Shown one piece after another: positions 1-12,000 of a stretch of 64,000 bases of DNA. This stretch comes from Sinonovacula constricta. Lineage: Eukaryota > Mollusca > Bivalvia > Cardiida > Solecurtidae. The notes under the pieces were generated by a model that made no database searches, was not told the origin of the DNA, and was given only the letters and a program-made list of their open reading frames with translations. Location: NCBI GenBank assembly GCA_007844125.1, contig CM017573.1, positions 7,700,679-7,764,678 of the forward strand, in the 5' to 3' direction. Every line of letters starts with the position of its first letter. Positions within the stretch are counted from its first letter, which is position 1. The translations under genes and the position numbers were made by a program.

Positions 1-60
1 TGTTGTTGTTGTTTTGTTGTTGTTTTTTGTTTTGTGTGTTGTTGTTTTTTAAATTTCAAT
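1..60. repeat. (TGTTGTTTT)-type simple repeat
   Basis: T/G-only low-complexity run at the window start, of the kind that ends SINE tails on the opposite strand. Confidence 0.7.
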
Positions 61-1448
61 CAGTGTATAATCATTTCTGTTTTGGAAGGGTCGCCACTCT
101 GCATACCGCTTATCAGAGCGGCGCAAATAGGGTATTTTCGAATCAACTTAAAGACCGATGAAAACTCCAAAATTAATAAAATTAATACCTCTGAGTTTGC
201 TGTTAAAAATAGTCGTTCACAAGAGTACAATTACGTTTTCGTATATTCTTATGGCAATACCTTGTAAATTATTGTATTTATAATTTTTACGTATATAGCT
301 AAATTATAATTAAGCGCATTTCAATTTAACTATACTTTAATACCTATACCCCATCTGACGCCCCCCACCCCTACCCCAACGCGCGAAATTGTCAAAAAAC
401 GTCATCATCCATGAAATTAGTTTTAACTTTTCAAGTCATATCTTTTATGGTACTATTAGTATTATTGCCACATACGTGTCCAGTGCTACGGAAAATACAA
501 GTACGCAAGTATTCACGTCTAGAATGTTTTGTAACATCAGCAACAAAACTAAAAAAAAAAACAACAAAAAAAAAAAAAAAAAAAAAAAGAACCCTTTAAA
601 AATTAAACTATTTTTAAAAAAAAATCTTTCTATGAACAGATGTCTGTCAGACATCTAAAATGCAAGAAATGACCCTATTTGGCTCCTAAATGTCGATACT
701 CTTTCTGTGGGAGCATGCCCCCAGACCCCCCTCACTGTCCAATTTTCCGGCGGGTTCGCCGGTTTTGTCACAACATATGGATGCCGGGATGCCAGTCCCG
801 GTTACAGTACAATATATCCAGACGTCACAGAGATACAAAATCTATTCCGAATTTTCACCCAAAGGATTTTGTCACCTGTGCTCCGTAATATTAGTGTTTT
901 TAATATTTTTATAAATTCATGAAGGCGAAATAATGAAAATTAACTGTCTCTGAGAGATTATCATTGTTCCCGATATGAAGGTATTTTGAAGTAATATAAG
1001 TCTCACCTGACAACCGTTAATGAATACATATCCTACACAAACGATAACAGTATATAGATATATGAGTTCAGAAAAAAAAGCATACCTGGAGAATGTTGTG
1101 CGACATATCACTCAAGGGAGACAACAATACTTGATATACTTGAGTTCAATTATCTTAGGGTTAGTTCCCTTACACAATTGACAGTTTCATCGGTTGAACA
1201 ATTCAAGATCTTAACGTAGGACTAAAAGACCTTACACACCGATTGAATTAACTAACAAAATACGAATTTTATGCTTGTGTATCATTAAAGGCTGACTTAA
1301 TGAGGAAAACTTATATAGTTTGAAATTATTAATCAATTCAAACCGTGAAAGATATCGTTTTATATGTCCATTATTTTCAAATCTATAAATAGCGGAAAAT
1401 GATCTCAACGTCAAAGCTGATTATCCGGTTGGTCATATATTGCGATCT
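61..1448. other. Intergenic, no gene seen
   Basis: AT-rich sequence with an A-rich run at 548-590 and a short cytosine-rich patch (355-380). The short open frames lack domain signals. A GGGAGACAA motif, shared with the dispersed repeat at 11670 and 55740, occurs near 1117. Confidence 0.5.
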
Positions 1449-1449
1449 A

Positions 1450-1628
1450 AAATCTCAGTCCCAGATGGGGCGAGAACTTTCATGTGGGTAAGTTTCCCAG
1501 CTAACCTGCGGCGGTGGTTCTACCCAGACATAAATTCTGGGGTCTTTCTCCACCAATAATTAGCTGGACGTCGCCAATATGACCGTATCTGCATCGGTGC
1601 GATGTATAAAAAAACAAAAACAACAACA
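1450..1628 (+). mobile_element. SINE-C (subtype C2), 3' part
   Basis: Contains 'ctgcggcggtggttctaccc', 'agacataaattctgggg' and 'ccaccaataattagctgg', ending in an A/C-rich tail. The tRNA-like head is missing or decayed. Confidence 0.75.
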
Positions 1629-1634
1629 ACCGAA

Positions 1635-1855
1635 AGAAAGTGGTCACGTGGTCGTCTTAGTCTAAAAATAGCTTACAGTGCAGCGTGGCTCGAATAGGAA
1701 GTACATTTTTATATAATAAGTGAAATGTTATGCTTTAATTTTCACGTGAATTTAAAGGGCACCGATAAACGGCATTGCGCGTGATCTTTCAGGCAAAAAT
1801 AATTTATTTGGTTGCATGAGGGGGTAAATAGATTCAAACTGTCGGATACCATCAA
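1635..1855 (+). mobile_element. TTAA-MITE family M1, 3' half
   Basis: Shares 'agtggtcacgtgg', 'aaaatagcttacagtgcagc' and the end 'caaactgtcggataccat' with the full copies at 40983 and 52793. The 5' half is absent. Confidence 0.7.
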
Positions 1856-2392
1856 ACAGACACAACTGAGAATATTAACCCACACTGCTAGAGTGTAATA
1901 TGTCCTAACGCTTTATAAAATCACTGGCAGGTGACATCTATTGTTTTGTGACATAAGCTCTATAGATATATAAGGTTAACTGATTTAATCACTAATTTGG
2001 AATGATCTTTACAACGTTCGCCTAAAATAACCAGTGTGAAAATCTGGAGGGTATTTCATACGAAATTCTGATTAAATATACCCAAAATAGCAAGGGTGTC
2101 TGATGTTGTGTGCTATTTGTCATGCCATGACAGAATTTTAAACAAACGCAGATAACGACTTCATCGAATATATAAACTTACTTTTTGTAAGAGTAGTTTA
2201 GGTGTATTGACTAATGCTGATCTATTTATAAGCACACAAACACGCACACGTATATTCACGTGCATTTAGGGGAAGTAGAGGCTTCAAATGTGTCGACAAA
2301 AATATATGGTAGCTATATTATAATGATTTTTTATTAAAAAAATATTTCAGTTCTGAAATACCCATTTATAACTTGATGTTGACGACAGCACT
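1856..2392. other. Intergenic, nothing recognised
   Basis: AT-rich, with a short CA-rich stretch near 2235-2265. No repeat or coding signal recognised. Confidence 0.4.
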
Positions 2393-2400
2393 GTGGTAAC

Positions 2401-3091
2401 GGTTCAGGGTCAAGAAGGCCCAAAACCAAGACGGCCCGGTTCAAGACGGCCCACTTGGTGAGTCAAGACGGCCTAATGTGGTGGGTCAAGAAGGCCCACT
2501 TCGGTGAGTCAAGAAGGCCCAATAGCTTTTTAATAGGTAGATGTATACATAATAAGATATTATACTTTTTTGTTGTTATCAAAAAAACACTTCATAAGAC
2601 ACCGATTGCAATTAAGAATACAAATGATAAAATTACATCAACTTAGTTTTGAAAATAAATTAACCCTGTAATTGTCCGCTAATTGTTGTGTCTTTCCAAG
2701 AAACTTTAGAGGAGTCGCCACAATAGAAAAATCGCAGTTTTTTGTATAAATTGCAATTAAGAAATATATGTGATAACAACACTTTACTTTTGAAGTTAAA
2801 CTTTCCCTGTAAATGTACGCTAATTACTTTGTCGATCTAGGAAAGTTTACACGAGTCGGCACAATCATCAATTTGTTAAACGAAAATGGTGTGATAAAAA
2901 AAGGAAATCATTTTATAATTTATTATTAACAAATTCATTAATTTAACAATAATTGTTATAGAAAAAAGAGCGGGCCTTCTTGACTCACCGAAGTGGGCCT
3001 TCTTGACCCACCACATTGGGCCGTCTTGACTCACCAAGTGGGCCTTCTTGGACCGGGCCGTCTTGGTTTTGGGCCTTCTTGACCCGATACC
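2401..3091. mobile_element. Foldback DNA element with 8-bp target duplication
   Basis: Ends are inverted repeats of about 125 bp built from short units: left GGTTCAGGGTCAAGAAGGCC, right the inverse ending GGCCTTCTTGACCCGATACC. The arms repeat 'gtcaagaaggcc' or 'gtcaagacggcc' several times. The direct repeat GTGGTAAC flanks it at 2393-2400 and 3092-3099. The AT-rich core has no coding frame. Eight-base duplications are typical of hAT elements; subterminal repeats in long arms also occur in Mutator-like foldbacks. Confidence 0.9.
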
Positions 3092-3099
3092 GTGGTAAC

Positions 3100-4020
3100 A
3101 ACTACAGTAAATGAATTATATCAACCCTTATAAACCGGAAGCTATATATAGATAAAAAAATTGACATTAATCACAGTTTTACGCGAATAATATTCTTCGT
3201 TATATATAACATGCAATTTTGATACGTTAAATATGTAAGTTGAGACACATTTAATGCAAATACGTAATGGATTTGAGAAGTAAACCTTTGTAGAGAAAGA
3301 AAACGCTAGTGGGACCTGTTCCCCACCCACTGAGGTAAGCAGCAACAATAACCTTGCTGATGTCACTTTGTATTTACAAACTGTATTGGAATCCTTAATT
3401 CCTGTTAGTCATCAGCACTTTGTGAATATAAACAGCAATAAAAGCTAAGGTAATCATGTACAATGCCGATAGCTGAGTTTTAGTTTGCTAGCACTAGTAG
3501 TAGCCAAATATTATTCAGGACAAAGTTGTCATTTTGTTTATTTTTTTAATGGACAGGACTTCCACTTCATCAGAATTAGCATGTTGTTAGAAAGTATCAG
3601 GTGAGAAAACACAAAATAAGAGAAAAATTGACTGGCATAATAATGTCATGGTCAGGCATTGTTTTATTCTTCTCTGTTAGGTTACTGGACATTTCCAAAC
3701 ATGACCAGTTTGATGTTTAATATAGATGTAATAATCTGTACATTTTGATGAATTGGTGATTGTGTAGGGTTAAATATGTCACTTTTAAAGATACAGATAT
3801 TTAAATGTTATGTTGTAAAACAGTAGACTTGATGACATGGCAGTTATCTGAAAAAAAAGCAACAACATATTTATAATTTTATGTTTTAGACTCGAGATGC
3901 ATTTGTTGTCTTACTATGCTACAGTTTTACACATATTCTGATCTATTGTGCGGCATTTAGATATATTGCATTCTTCTGGAAAAAAATAGCTACAAAGTTT
4001 CTTTCTCACGTAAATTCCGA
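3100..4020. other. Upstream region of ROCO gene, no gene seen
   Basis: AT-rich intergenic DNA that may hold the promoter and untranslated first exon of the ROCO gene. Neither a TATA box nor a convincing first-exon donor could be fixed. Confidence 0.4.
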
Positions 4021-4029
4021 GCATCAAGG

Positions 4030-4310
4030 GGGGGAGCTGTAATACCATTTTTTAAGTCTTTGGTAAATCCTCGCTGGAATTGAACCCCGGGCCGCCTGAT
4101 CTGTAAAGCCGACACTTTATCACAGTGCAAAGCAGTCAGTTTCCTTTCAAGCTGAAGGGTCAACACATCCTACATTCAAGAGAGAAAGTTGGTTTTGTTT
4201 ACCCTCGCCTTACACCTTATGGTATTTGGCAAGAACTCACCACTAGGCAACTGCACCCCAGTTAATGATGATGACAGTATCAGCAGTTTCCCACTACCAC
4301 GGAAGCCGAA
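4030..4310 (-). mobile_element. Other tRNA-derived SINE copy
   Basis: On -, 'gataaagtgtcggctttaca' followed by 'cccggggttcaattccagcg' resembles a tRNA A box/B box pair. The body toward 4310 is not matched elsewhere in the window. Confidence 0.45.
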
Positions 4311-4901
4311 ATGGTCTTTCTCATAGGGTGATTTAAATAAAACTTTTTTTTATCTATAGTATATGAGGAAAAAATAACAGAAAAAACAAAATCCTTGTCA
4401 GTTTTATACATCTTGTATTTTCGTTATATGTATTTTATTTCCTTTCATTTTCAGTTTTGTCAAATCATCCCTGATTTATATTATATGTTGATGTGAATTC
4501 TTTTTATCAGAATTGAATGGCTTTAGTTTTTTTTATACCTTAGCTGGTTTTAAACTATAAACCAGTGACATTAAAAATCAACAAGAAAAATTACAAGAAA
4601 AATTGGGGCTGTAACAGTTACAAAAACTTTACTGCCTCTTTTTATAGTAAAAGTCAAATGGTGATATAATTTTAGATATTTAGTAAGAGACAAATTCTTC
4701 TATGGAAGTTTTGCTTTTATGATGCAGTAGCGGTACTTTTGTTAATTTAAATGTAATCTGAAGTTGAAAGGTTAGACATATTGTCTGTGTATTTAACTAT
4801 TAACAGAGAGTATGTTTATTCTTTCATTTAGGTCTTTACTATCAGAAATTAGCTTATCAAATAAGTAAGTGCATTCAATATGTTCTGTTTACAGTGCAGC
4901 G

Positions 4902-6036
4902 ATGTCGTCCAAAAACTGGCAACAGTATTTGAACATTGACAGTAATGGGTTAGTTTCAATCAGTATCCCGGCTGGGGAGTTCAAGAGCTGGTTGCCTGGG
5001 GACATCTACAAGACTAAGTGCTCCCACCTTGCTCTGCCATTCCTTCAGTTGCTGTCATTCCCCACTGGTGGCCGCAATATTGAAAATCTTACGCATCTCC
5101 TTACCTTTGATGCTACTGGAAATCAACTGACCAGGTTACCGGAGTCGTTCGGAACATGTCAACATCTTGTAAAACTCAACCTCAGTTTTAACCACTTGGA
5201 GAAAATACCTGAGCCAGTTTTCCAGCTGGTTAACCTAACAGAATTAGACCTGAGTGAAAATGATATTATGGAAGTGAGTCCATCTATAGTTAATTTAAAA
5301 CAGTTACGCAATCTTAATTTGAGTGGAAATCTTCTCGACGACCTACCGCCAGAGTTAAGTCAATGCGAGAACATTGAAAAGTTGAATCTGTCCAGGAAAT
5401 GGTATCCGAAAGGAGGATTTACGGTCCTGCCGGCAGCTGTTTGCTTCCTGAGTCGACTAGTCAGTCTGGATGTAAGTTGGCATCAAATATCCACAATCAC
5501 GGATGAAGTGAGCAATCTGACGATGCTCGAGGATCTCAGGATGTGTGGGAATTATCTAAAATATGTCAGCACCGCAATAGCCGAATGTAGGCACTTGAAG
5601 TCATTAGATTTGACTGGCGCTATGAAGTTGAACTCATTTATACCACCAGAGATTTTCACTCTACCAGAGCTAGAGCTGTTAGATCTCACAAATAACTACT
5701 TCAGTGAGATTCCCCCCAAAATTGTAGGTTTAGTGAAACTGAAAATATTCATCATCCGGAGGAATGCTCTCCTGAGAATACCTGATGAACTCTTTCAAAT
5801 GGAGAATTTAGAGTCAGTTGATGTAAGTGAAAATTATCTGGAAGAAATACCGCTGTCTGTTTCGAACTTGAAAACATTGAGACGGCTGAATGTTTCATTT
5901 AATAAAATTACAAGATTGCCTGATGAGATTTGTCAGTGTAAACGTTTGATGGAGTTCCAGGCCCATTATAATAAGCTGGAGTCACTTCCTCAGAAGATTC
6001 ATAAATTGTCACAGTTAGAGGAACTTAATCTAGACG
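4902..6036 (+). CDS. ROCO gene coding exon 1: start codon and LRRs
   Basis: An acceptor (ttctgtttacag) ends at 4894, so the exon begins at 4895 with 7 bases of 5'UTR before ATG 4902 (MSSKNWQQYLN). The frame upstream of this ATG crosses the acceptor, so the ATG is preferred. The 378 codons carry regularly spaced LRRs of the form LxxLxLSxNxLxxIP, about 23 residues each. The exon ends at donor GTGAGT, phase 1. A decayed partial copy of bases 4917-5072 lies in the next intron. Confidence 0.92.
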
Positions 6037-9000
6037 GTGAGTAAACTTTATCATTTACTTTTTTAGTAAGACATATCAACCCATATAAACCGGATCTGGT
6101 AGTGCAATCGGTAGAGCGTCTGGTTTCAGTGCCTGGTCGCGACATACCAAAGTCATTAAAAATGGTAGTGGTGTAGGTCCCATGCTAATGCCCAAGCAGA
6201 TATAAGGGAACTTCCACGACTGGTTGGCCAGGTGTCAGGATAATGTGACTGGGTGTGGTATCATGCCAGGTGTTCACAGCGTGCTATACACAGTGAAGGC
6301 AGCATTATATCTGCTTTAAGTAGACACTGTCTCCAGATACAAAAAAAAACTGTTGGTGGGACGATTAACCCAATAAATTATAAACAAACATCACCGCATT
6401 TTAAGCAGTATATAAACAGAGATAATGGGTTGATTTCAGTTAGCATCTTGGCAGGGTAGTTGAAGAATCGGATGCCGTGAGCTGTGGACATCTACAAGAT
6501 CATTGCTTCCATCTTGTCATACCTTTCCTTCAATAACTGTCATTCCACACAGGTGGAAATTAAAGCTCCACACAGAGAGACTAAATCTGTTTCATTTAAG
6601 CAATATATCCCATAATTCTCAACCAAATCTTATTTTGTGGTCATTTACTAAAAGTGCTTTATGTTGTCAATTGAAATGTGTGTTTTTTATATTAAAAAAA
6701 TGGAATTTAGTGAGCAAGGGTTAGACATACTTCTGTTACACTGATAATCTCATTGAATCTTCCGTAAAAACCCTAAGTCTTCGGCCAGCTTTAAATAATT
6801 ATTTTTTTTATTTGCTGAAAACTTAGGGTTACAAAAAAATAATTATGAAAAACGTGGCCGAAAACTCAGGGTTTGTTCACGTTGCCGACTATCCGAAAAT
6901 TGGTACAGTATACATGTGGTTTATGAATTCAAATGCGTAACGAAACTTACTGTATTTCCTAAGATTAGAATAAATCTAAATTATAAGCCTTATTTTTGTA
7001 TTTCATATTGATAGAATGCCGGTTGATTTAGTCTTATGCGACGGCGAGATCAAATATTCTCAACTGTATAAAACTGCGGACTCGAAAGTGTTAAACATCG
7101 GAAAAGTTTAATATGCGGCTACTGTGTTTGTTGACACCTACTCTTACATGCTTTTGTTCATCATTCAATAAACGTTTCACACCTTGTTGTTTGTTTTTAC
7201 AGCGATTGATTATTTTAAAGTCAAAGTCGATTGATTTTGAATTAATTTGAATTTAATTATAAGATTGGGGCTAATTATCATAATCAATATGTATGCCCGT
7301 CACCCAATCAAACGTTTGTATAACGTTTTTAAAGCAAACAATCTTGTAAGTGTAAGCGACTGCACAGGTTAATAAACTAAAAAAACAGTCAATTAATGGT
7401 TGAAAATGGTGGCCGAAAACTTAGGGTCACAGAAAAAATTGCAGACTTTTAGTGGCCGAAAACTTTGGGTCTTTTAAATAATTGGTTAAAAAAAAGTTGA
7501 CCGTGGCCGAAGACTTAGGGTGGCTGAAGACTTAGGGATTTTACGGTATCCATATATGGAAATGTTGCCAAAATAGTGTTTATAGAATGCTATCACATTG
7601 CAGGCACCACTATATATGCTTCCACTGGACTGTGGACACTGCCTTTGACTAACTGAATGTTTTTTTGTTGTTGTTTTTTTTTATTTGGATGGTTAACACA
7701 ACAGATAATTAGGAAAAAGCTTGGGCCAAGGCTTTTTATCACTGCCTGGGGAATGAACCCAATTCTATAATTTTTTGGAAATTACCCTGATTTGTGCCTT
7801 AAAGTGGGGAAAACTGCATGATTTTAAAGAAATTTTCTGAAGGGAAGGAACTGTAAATGGTTCCTACTAAAGAAGGTAAAAACGGACCTGGCTTTGGGCA
7901 GACCTGCATCAAAATGGTGTAACAGGTTGCCGGGATTTTTGTCAGGGTAGCCTGTGGCTAAGCTGTTAGAGTCACTGACTTGTTCCTCCCCCGCCCACAT
8001 CAGCCCTTTACCACATAGGTTTGAGTCCCAGTTGAGATGCAATCTTGTGTGTGGAGGTTAGATCTAACAGCTAGCTCCGCAGTGCACCTGTGGTTCTACC
8101 CAGATATTTATCTTGGATTTTCGTCTGCCAATAATAGCTCCCAGACTAGTAACCTGGACAAAAATCACTTGTCTGTAAAGTTGCATAGTTTTCAATTAAC
8201 GAACACAACAACACGTTTGTCAAATCGGCAACTAACAAACAAGGTATAACAACAAGTTGTTTCTTTTATTTTTTGTATAGAAGCATTAATGTAGGTGTGT
8301 GCATTGCACATGTACCGCCTTTACGTGTTGTTGATAAATTTATGCTCCTGGCATGAAATTGATTGTCTTCATCGCTTATTAGAAACTGCTGTTTATTTGT
8401 CACTTGTCCAACAGCCGATTTATGATTTGTCCGGGACTAATTAAATAATCAATGACCTGTAGCCAAAAACTGCATTTTGACTTGTCCGGGACGTTGGGCT
8501 ACCTAACCATATTTTTCCAGCCCTAATTTTACTTCAGGATCTAATCAAAATGCTAGGAATTGCAATTTTGACTTTAAATTGTGATGCTGTGATGTATTTA
8601 ATACAAAAATTATGTTTTTGTTTTGTTTTGTTTTTTGAAATATATTGCAGCGACTGATCATTATAGCAGTGCCTAGCTATTTTGGTGGAGGAAGACCTGA
8701 GACACATGTCTGAGTAGAACCACCGATGCACCACAAGTTAGCTGGAAGAACTCTCACATTAAGTCCTTCACCCCGTACGGGACTCAAACCCACGTTGTGA
8801 GAGGCAAAGCAATCAGAGGAGTTACAAATCTGCAACTCTACCATTACACCACGGACCCCAGTAACAAAAAATAATGACAATGGCAGCCCAATAAGTTGTA
8901 AAATGTTCTTATTTATTTATTACTAGGAAACAAACTGAAGACCTTGCCATTGATGTTAGACAAGTTTGAGATGTTGAAAGAGACAGAGAGACTCTCCCTG

Positions 9001-12000
9001 TACAACAACTGTCTGGAGATACGACTACAGGCGGCCTGTGATCAAGGAGTGCAGACACTCTTCCCTTACCTCAGGGTATGCAGGTCATTTTTATGTCATA
9101 TTTAGGGTCCGAATTTTGGGCCCCATTCACCTAATAAAAGAGTATATATTTTCAGTGTATAGGCTAGAGCACGCCTTTTCTTAGAGAGTTGGGGCACATT
9201 TTTTAACTGAATGGGTCATTTGGCACACACAGATAAAAGTAAAGAATACATAAAACGAAAAGAAATACTTCTATTTATGCATCAATCAATCGTAATTCTA
9301 AACCTATCTTGTACACAAACTAGTTTTTGCTAAAAATAGACCGACTCGGCATTACCCATTGACCTAAAAGCGGCCGTATTGGATTGACTTTATATGCATT
9401 AGCAACTTCTGGTACGAACGACAATTCTGTTGATCATAGTTAATAGATGATTCACGTTTAATGATGCGGTATATAAGTATAGTGCATGAGTGATCTGAAA
9501 CCTCGTGACGTTTTTCACGATGTCTGATAGACCTACTAAAAACACATTTTTGTGAGTTTTTTTTTTTTTTTTTTTTTTCATTTTTTTAACCACAGATTAC
9601 AAAATTGGTCCCCTGTTTTTAAAAGTGCTGGGTCAAATTGGCCCACTGCTTTGAACTAATTTATTTTGTCTTTGCTGTTAGTCAGACAGAATTCGTCTCT
9701 TGATCCATTTTAAGGTGTATGATTTGAAACATTCTGTTTTTGTTTTTGAAATACATTGTAGCAACCATTTATGATCATTATAGCATTGTCCAGCTTTTTG
9801 ATGGAGGAAGACCCCAGACAAATGTCTGGGTAGAACCACTGGCGCACCGCAAGTCAGCTGGAAGACCTTCCCACATTGTCCTTTGCCCCGAACGGGACTC
9901 GCACCCATGCATTGAGAGGCTAAGCAGTCAGAGGAGTTACAACTCAGTGACTCTACCCCTACGCTACGGGTGCCCCCTATCCTTCTTCAAATTCCTAAAC
10001 TACATCGTATGTTGGAATGTTGTAAAAATGGTATATAAAATTAATTAGCTTATGAAGAGATGCAGCATATTGTACAAGAACTCTTTGCAAAAGCAACTTT
10101 TAATTACCCCCCTTTGATTGTTTTTGTCATTTTTCAATTGATATTTTCAGGAATTGAGGATACAAGAAGCTGTACACAGACAGAAATTGATTTTGATTGG
10201 GGCGTCGAAAGCTGGTAAATCTAGTCTGCGGAATGTGCTGTTGCTGGGACGATCTAAACTCACCCAGGAAGACGAGCGGACGTGGGTTATGGAGCAGGTA
10301 ACAGAATTATTTACTCATTTCAGCCATGCCCTTATATGGTGGTATATTCTGCAAATATTGTGATTATGAGTGGAAAATTTATGTGATTTTCACGGAAGTT
10401 AACTGATAATATGCAAGACATGCAGTTTTCATGATACCTAATGATATTATCCTTACAAAATCCCTACAGAATAATTACAAAATCCTTACAGAATCCTGCC
10501 AGAATAATTGCAAAATCCATACAGAAGCATTATAAAATCCCCACATAATCACCACAAAGTTCTAACAGAATCATTAAAAAAATTCCCACAGAATCATTAC
10601 AAGATCCACACATAATCACCACAAAGTTTTAACAGAATCATTACAAAATCCTTACAGAATCCTGACAGAATCATTGCAAAATCCTTACAGAATCATTATA
10701 AAATCCCCACAGAATCATTACAAAATCCCCATAGAATCATTACAAAATCCACACAGAATCACCACAAAGTCCTAACAGGTAAGTGGTCACGTGTTTATTT
10801 AAGTTTAAAAATAGCTATCTCTGCAGCATGGCTCAGGTACGAAATACCTGTTTGCAGTGACGAGTAGTGTTTTATGCTCGACTGTTCACGCATATCTAGG
10901 ATATCAATGAACAACATTTTGCAGAACCTTTGCAGGTAACAATGACTTACTTGGTTATTTTGAGAAAAGAAATTTTGGTCCAAACTGTCGGATATCACCT
11001 TTTTGTTTTGTGGGCAGTTACTCTGTATCTTATCACCTTTCACACGGTTTTCAGCACCTGTGGGAACCCGAACCGGATCTGAGGGTTCAAATTCTGGACT
11101 TCGGCGGTCACCTTATCTATTCTGTGGCGCACCACATGTACCTGACGCCCGATGCCCTACACGTGCTTGTATTCGACATCAGCATATATGAGGAGGACCT
11201 TTATGACACCCTGGTTGGTGACTGGCTCGAAGCAATCATGGACCTAGCGCCAGGTAAGAAAAAGTAGTTTGGCATTAAATCAGTTTATTCTGTTCCTTTT
11301 TTTTTTAAACAAGAAGATTGAGGTATTATTTAAAACAATATGTGAATATGGTACAGTCAGACCTCGGTCGCTCAAACACAGGATCACTAGAACTCATGGT
11401 AGAAGTTACCTGCTGGTCCCCTGGTTTTGTCCTTATTTCTGTATATTAGTTCTATCTTGATTGCTAGAACACCTGTGCACTGGGTAACTAGAACTAATTG
11501 ATAGCCCCTACAGCTCATTTACCTGTATTTGCACGCCTTTTCGCTCAAACAGTCCTCATCAACGACTGATTACCATGCCTTTTGTTTCCTGTGATTGTGT
11601 ATTTCACTTGTTCATGAAACTTACCAGCACCTGGCGTCAAATGTTAATCACTGGAGTGATGGCAACTTATGAGAGACATTAATGAATTGTCTCCCCTGAA
11701 TAATCTCTAAATGCAAAATGCAAGTAGGTCCCTTCATTTGTTTTATTCGGTTTTTATGCTTGTCCTCTATGGAGTGTATGTTGATTGTTCTGCCATGTGA
11801 TACCCAGGTTAACCTTTATCAACAAACACTTCCGTTTTCTTTTTTAAATACCATATCTCTATAAGTGTTTAAATGAATTTTAAGCTTATATTTATGCAAA
11901 AGTAAGACATTTCCCTGTTTGTAATAGCATTATCTACAAAAGAACAATGCAAGAATTCCAACTAAAAGGACCAACCTACTGTTTGGAATACCTCGGATAT

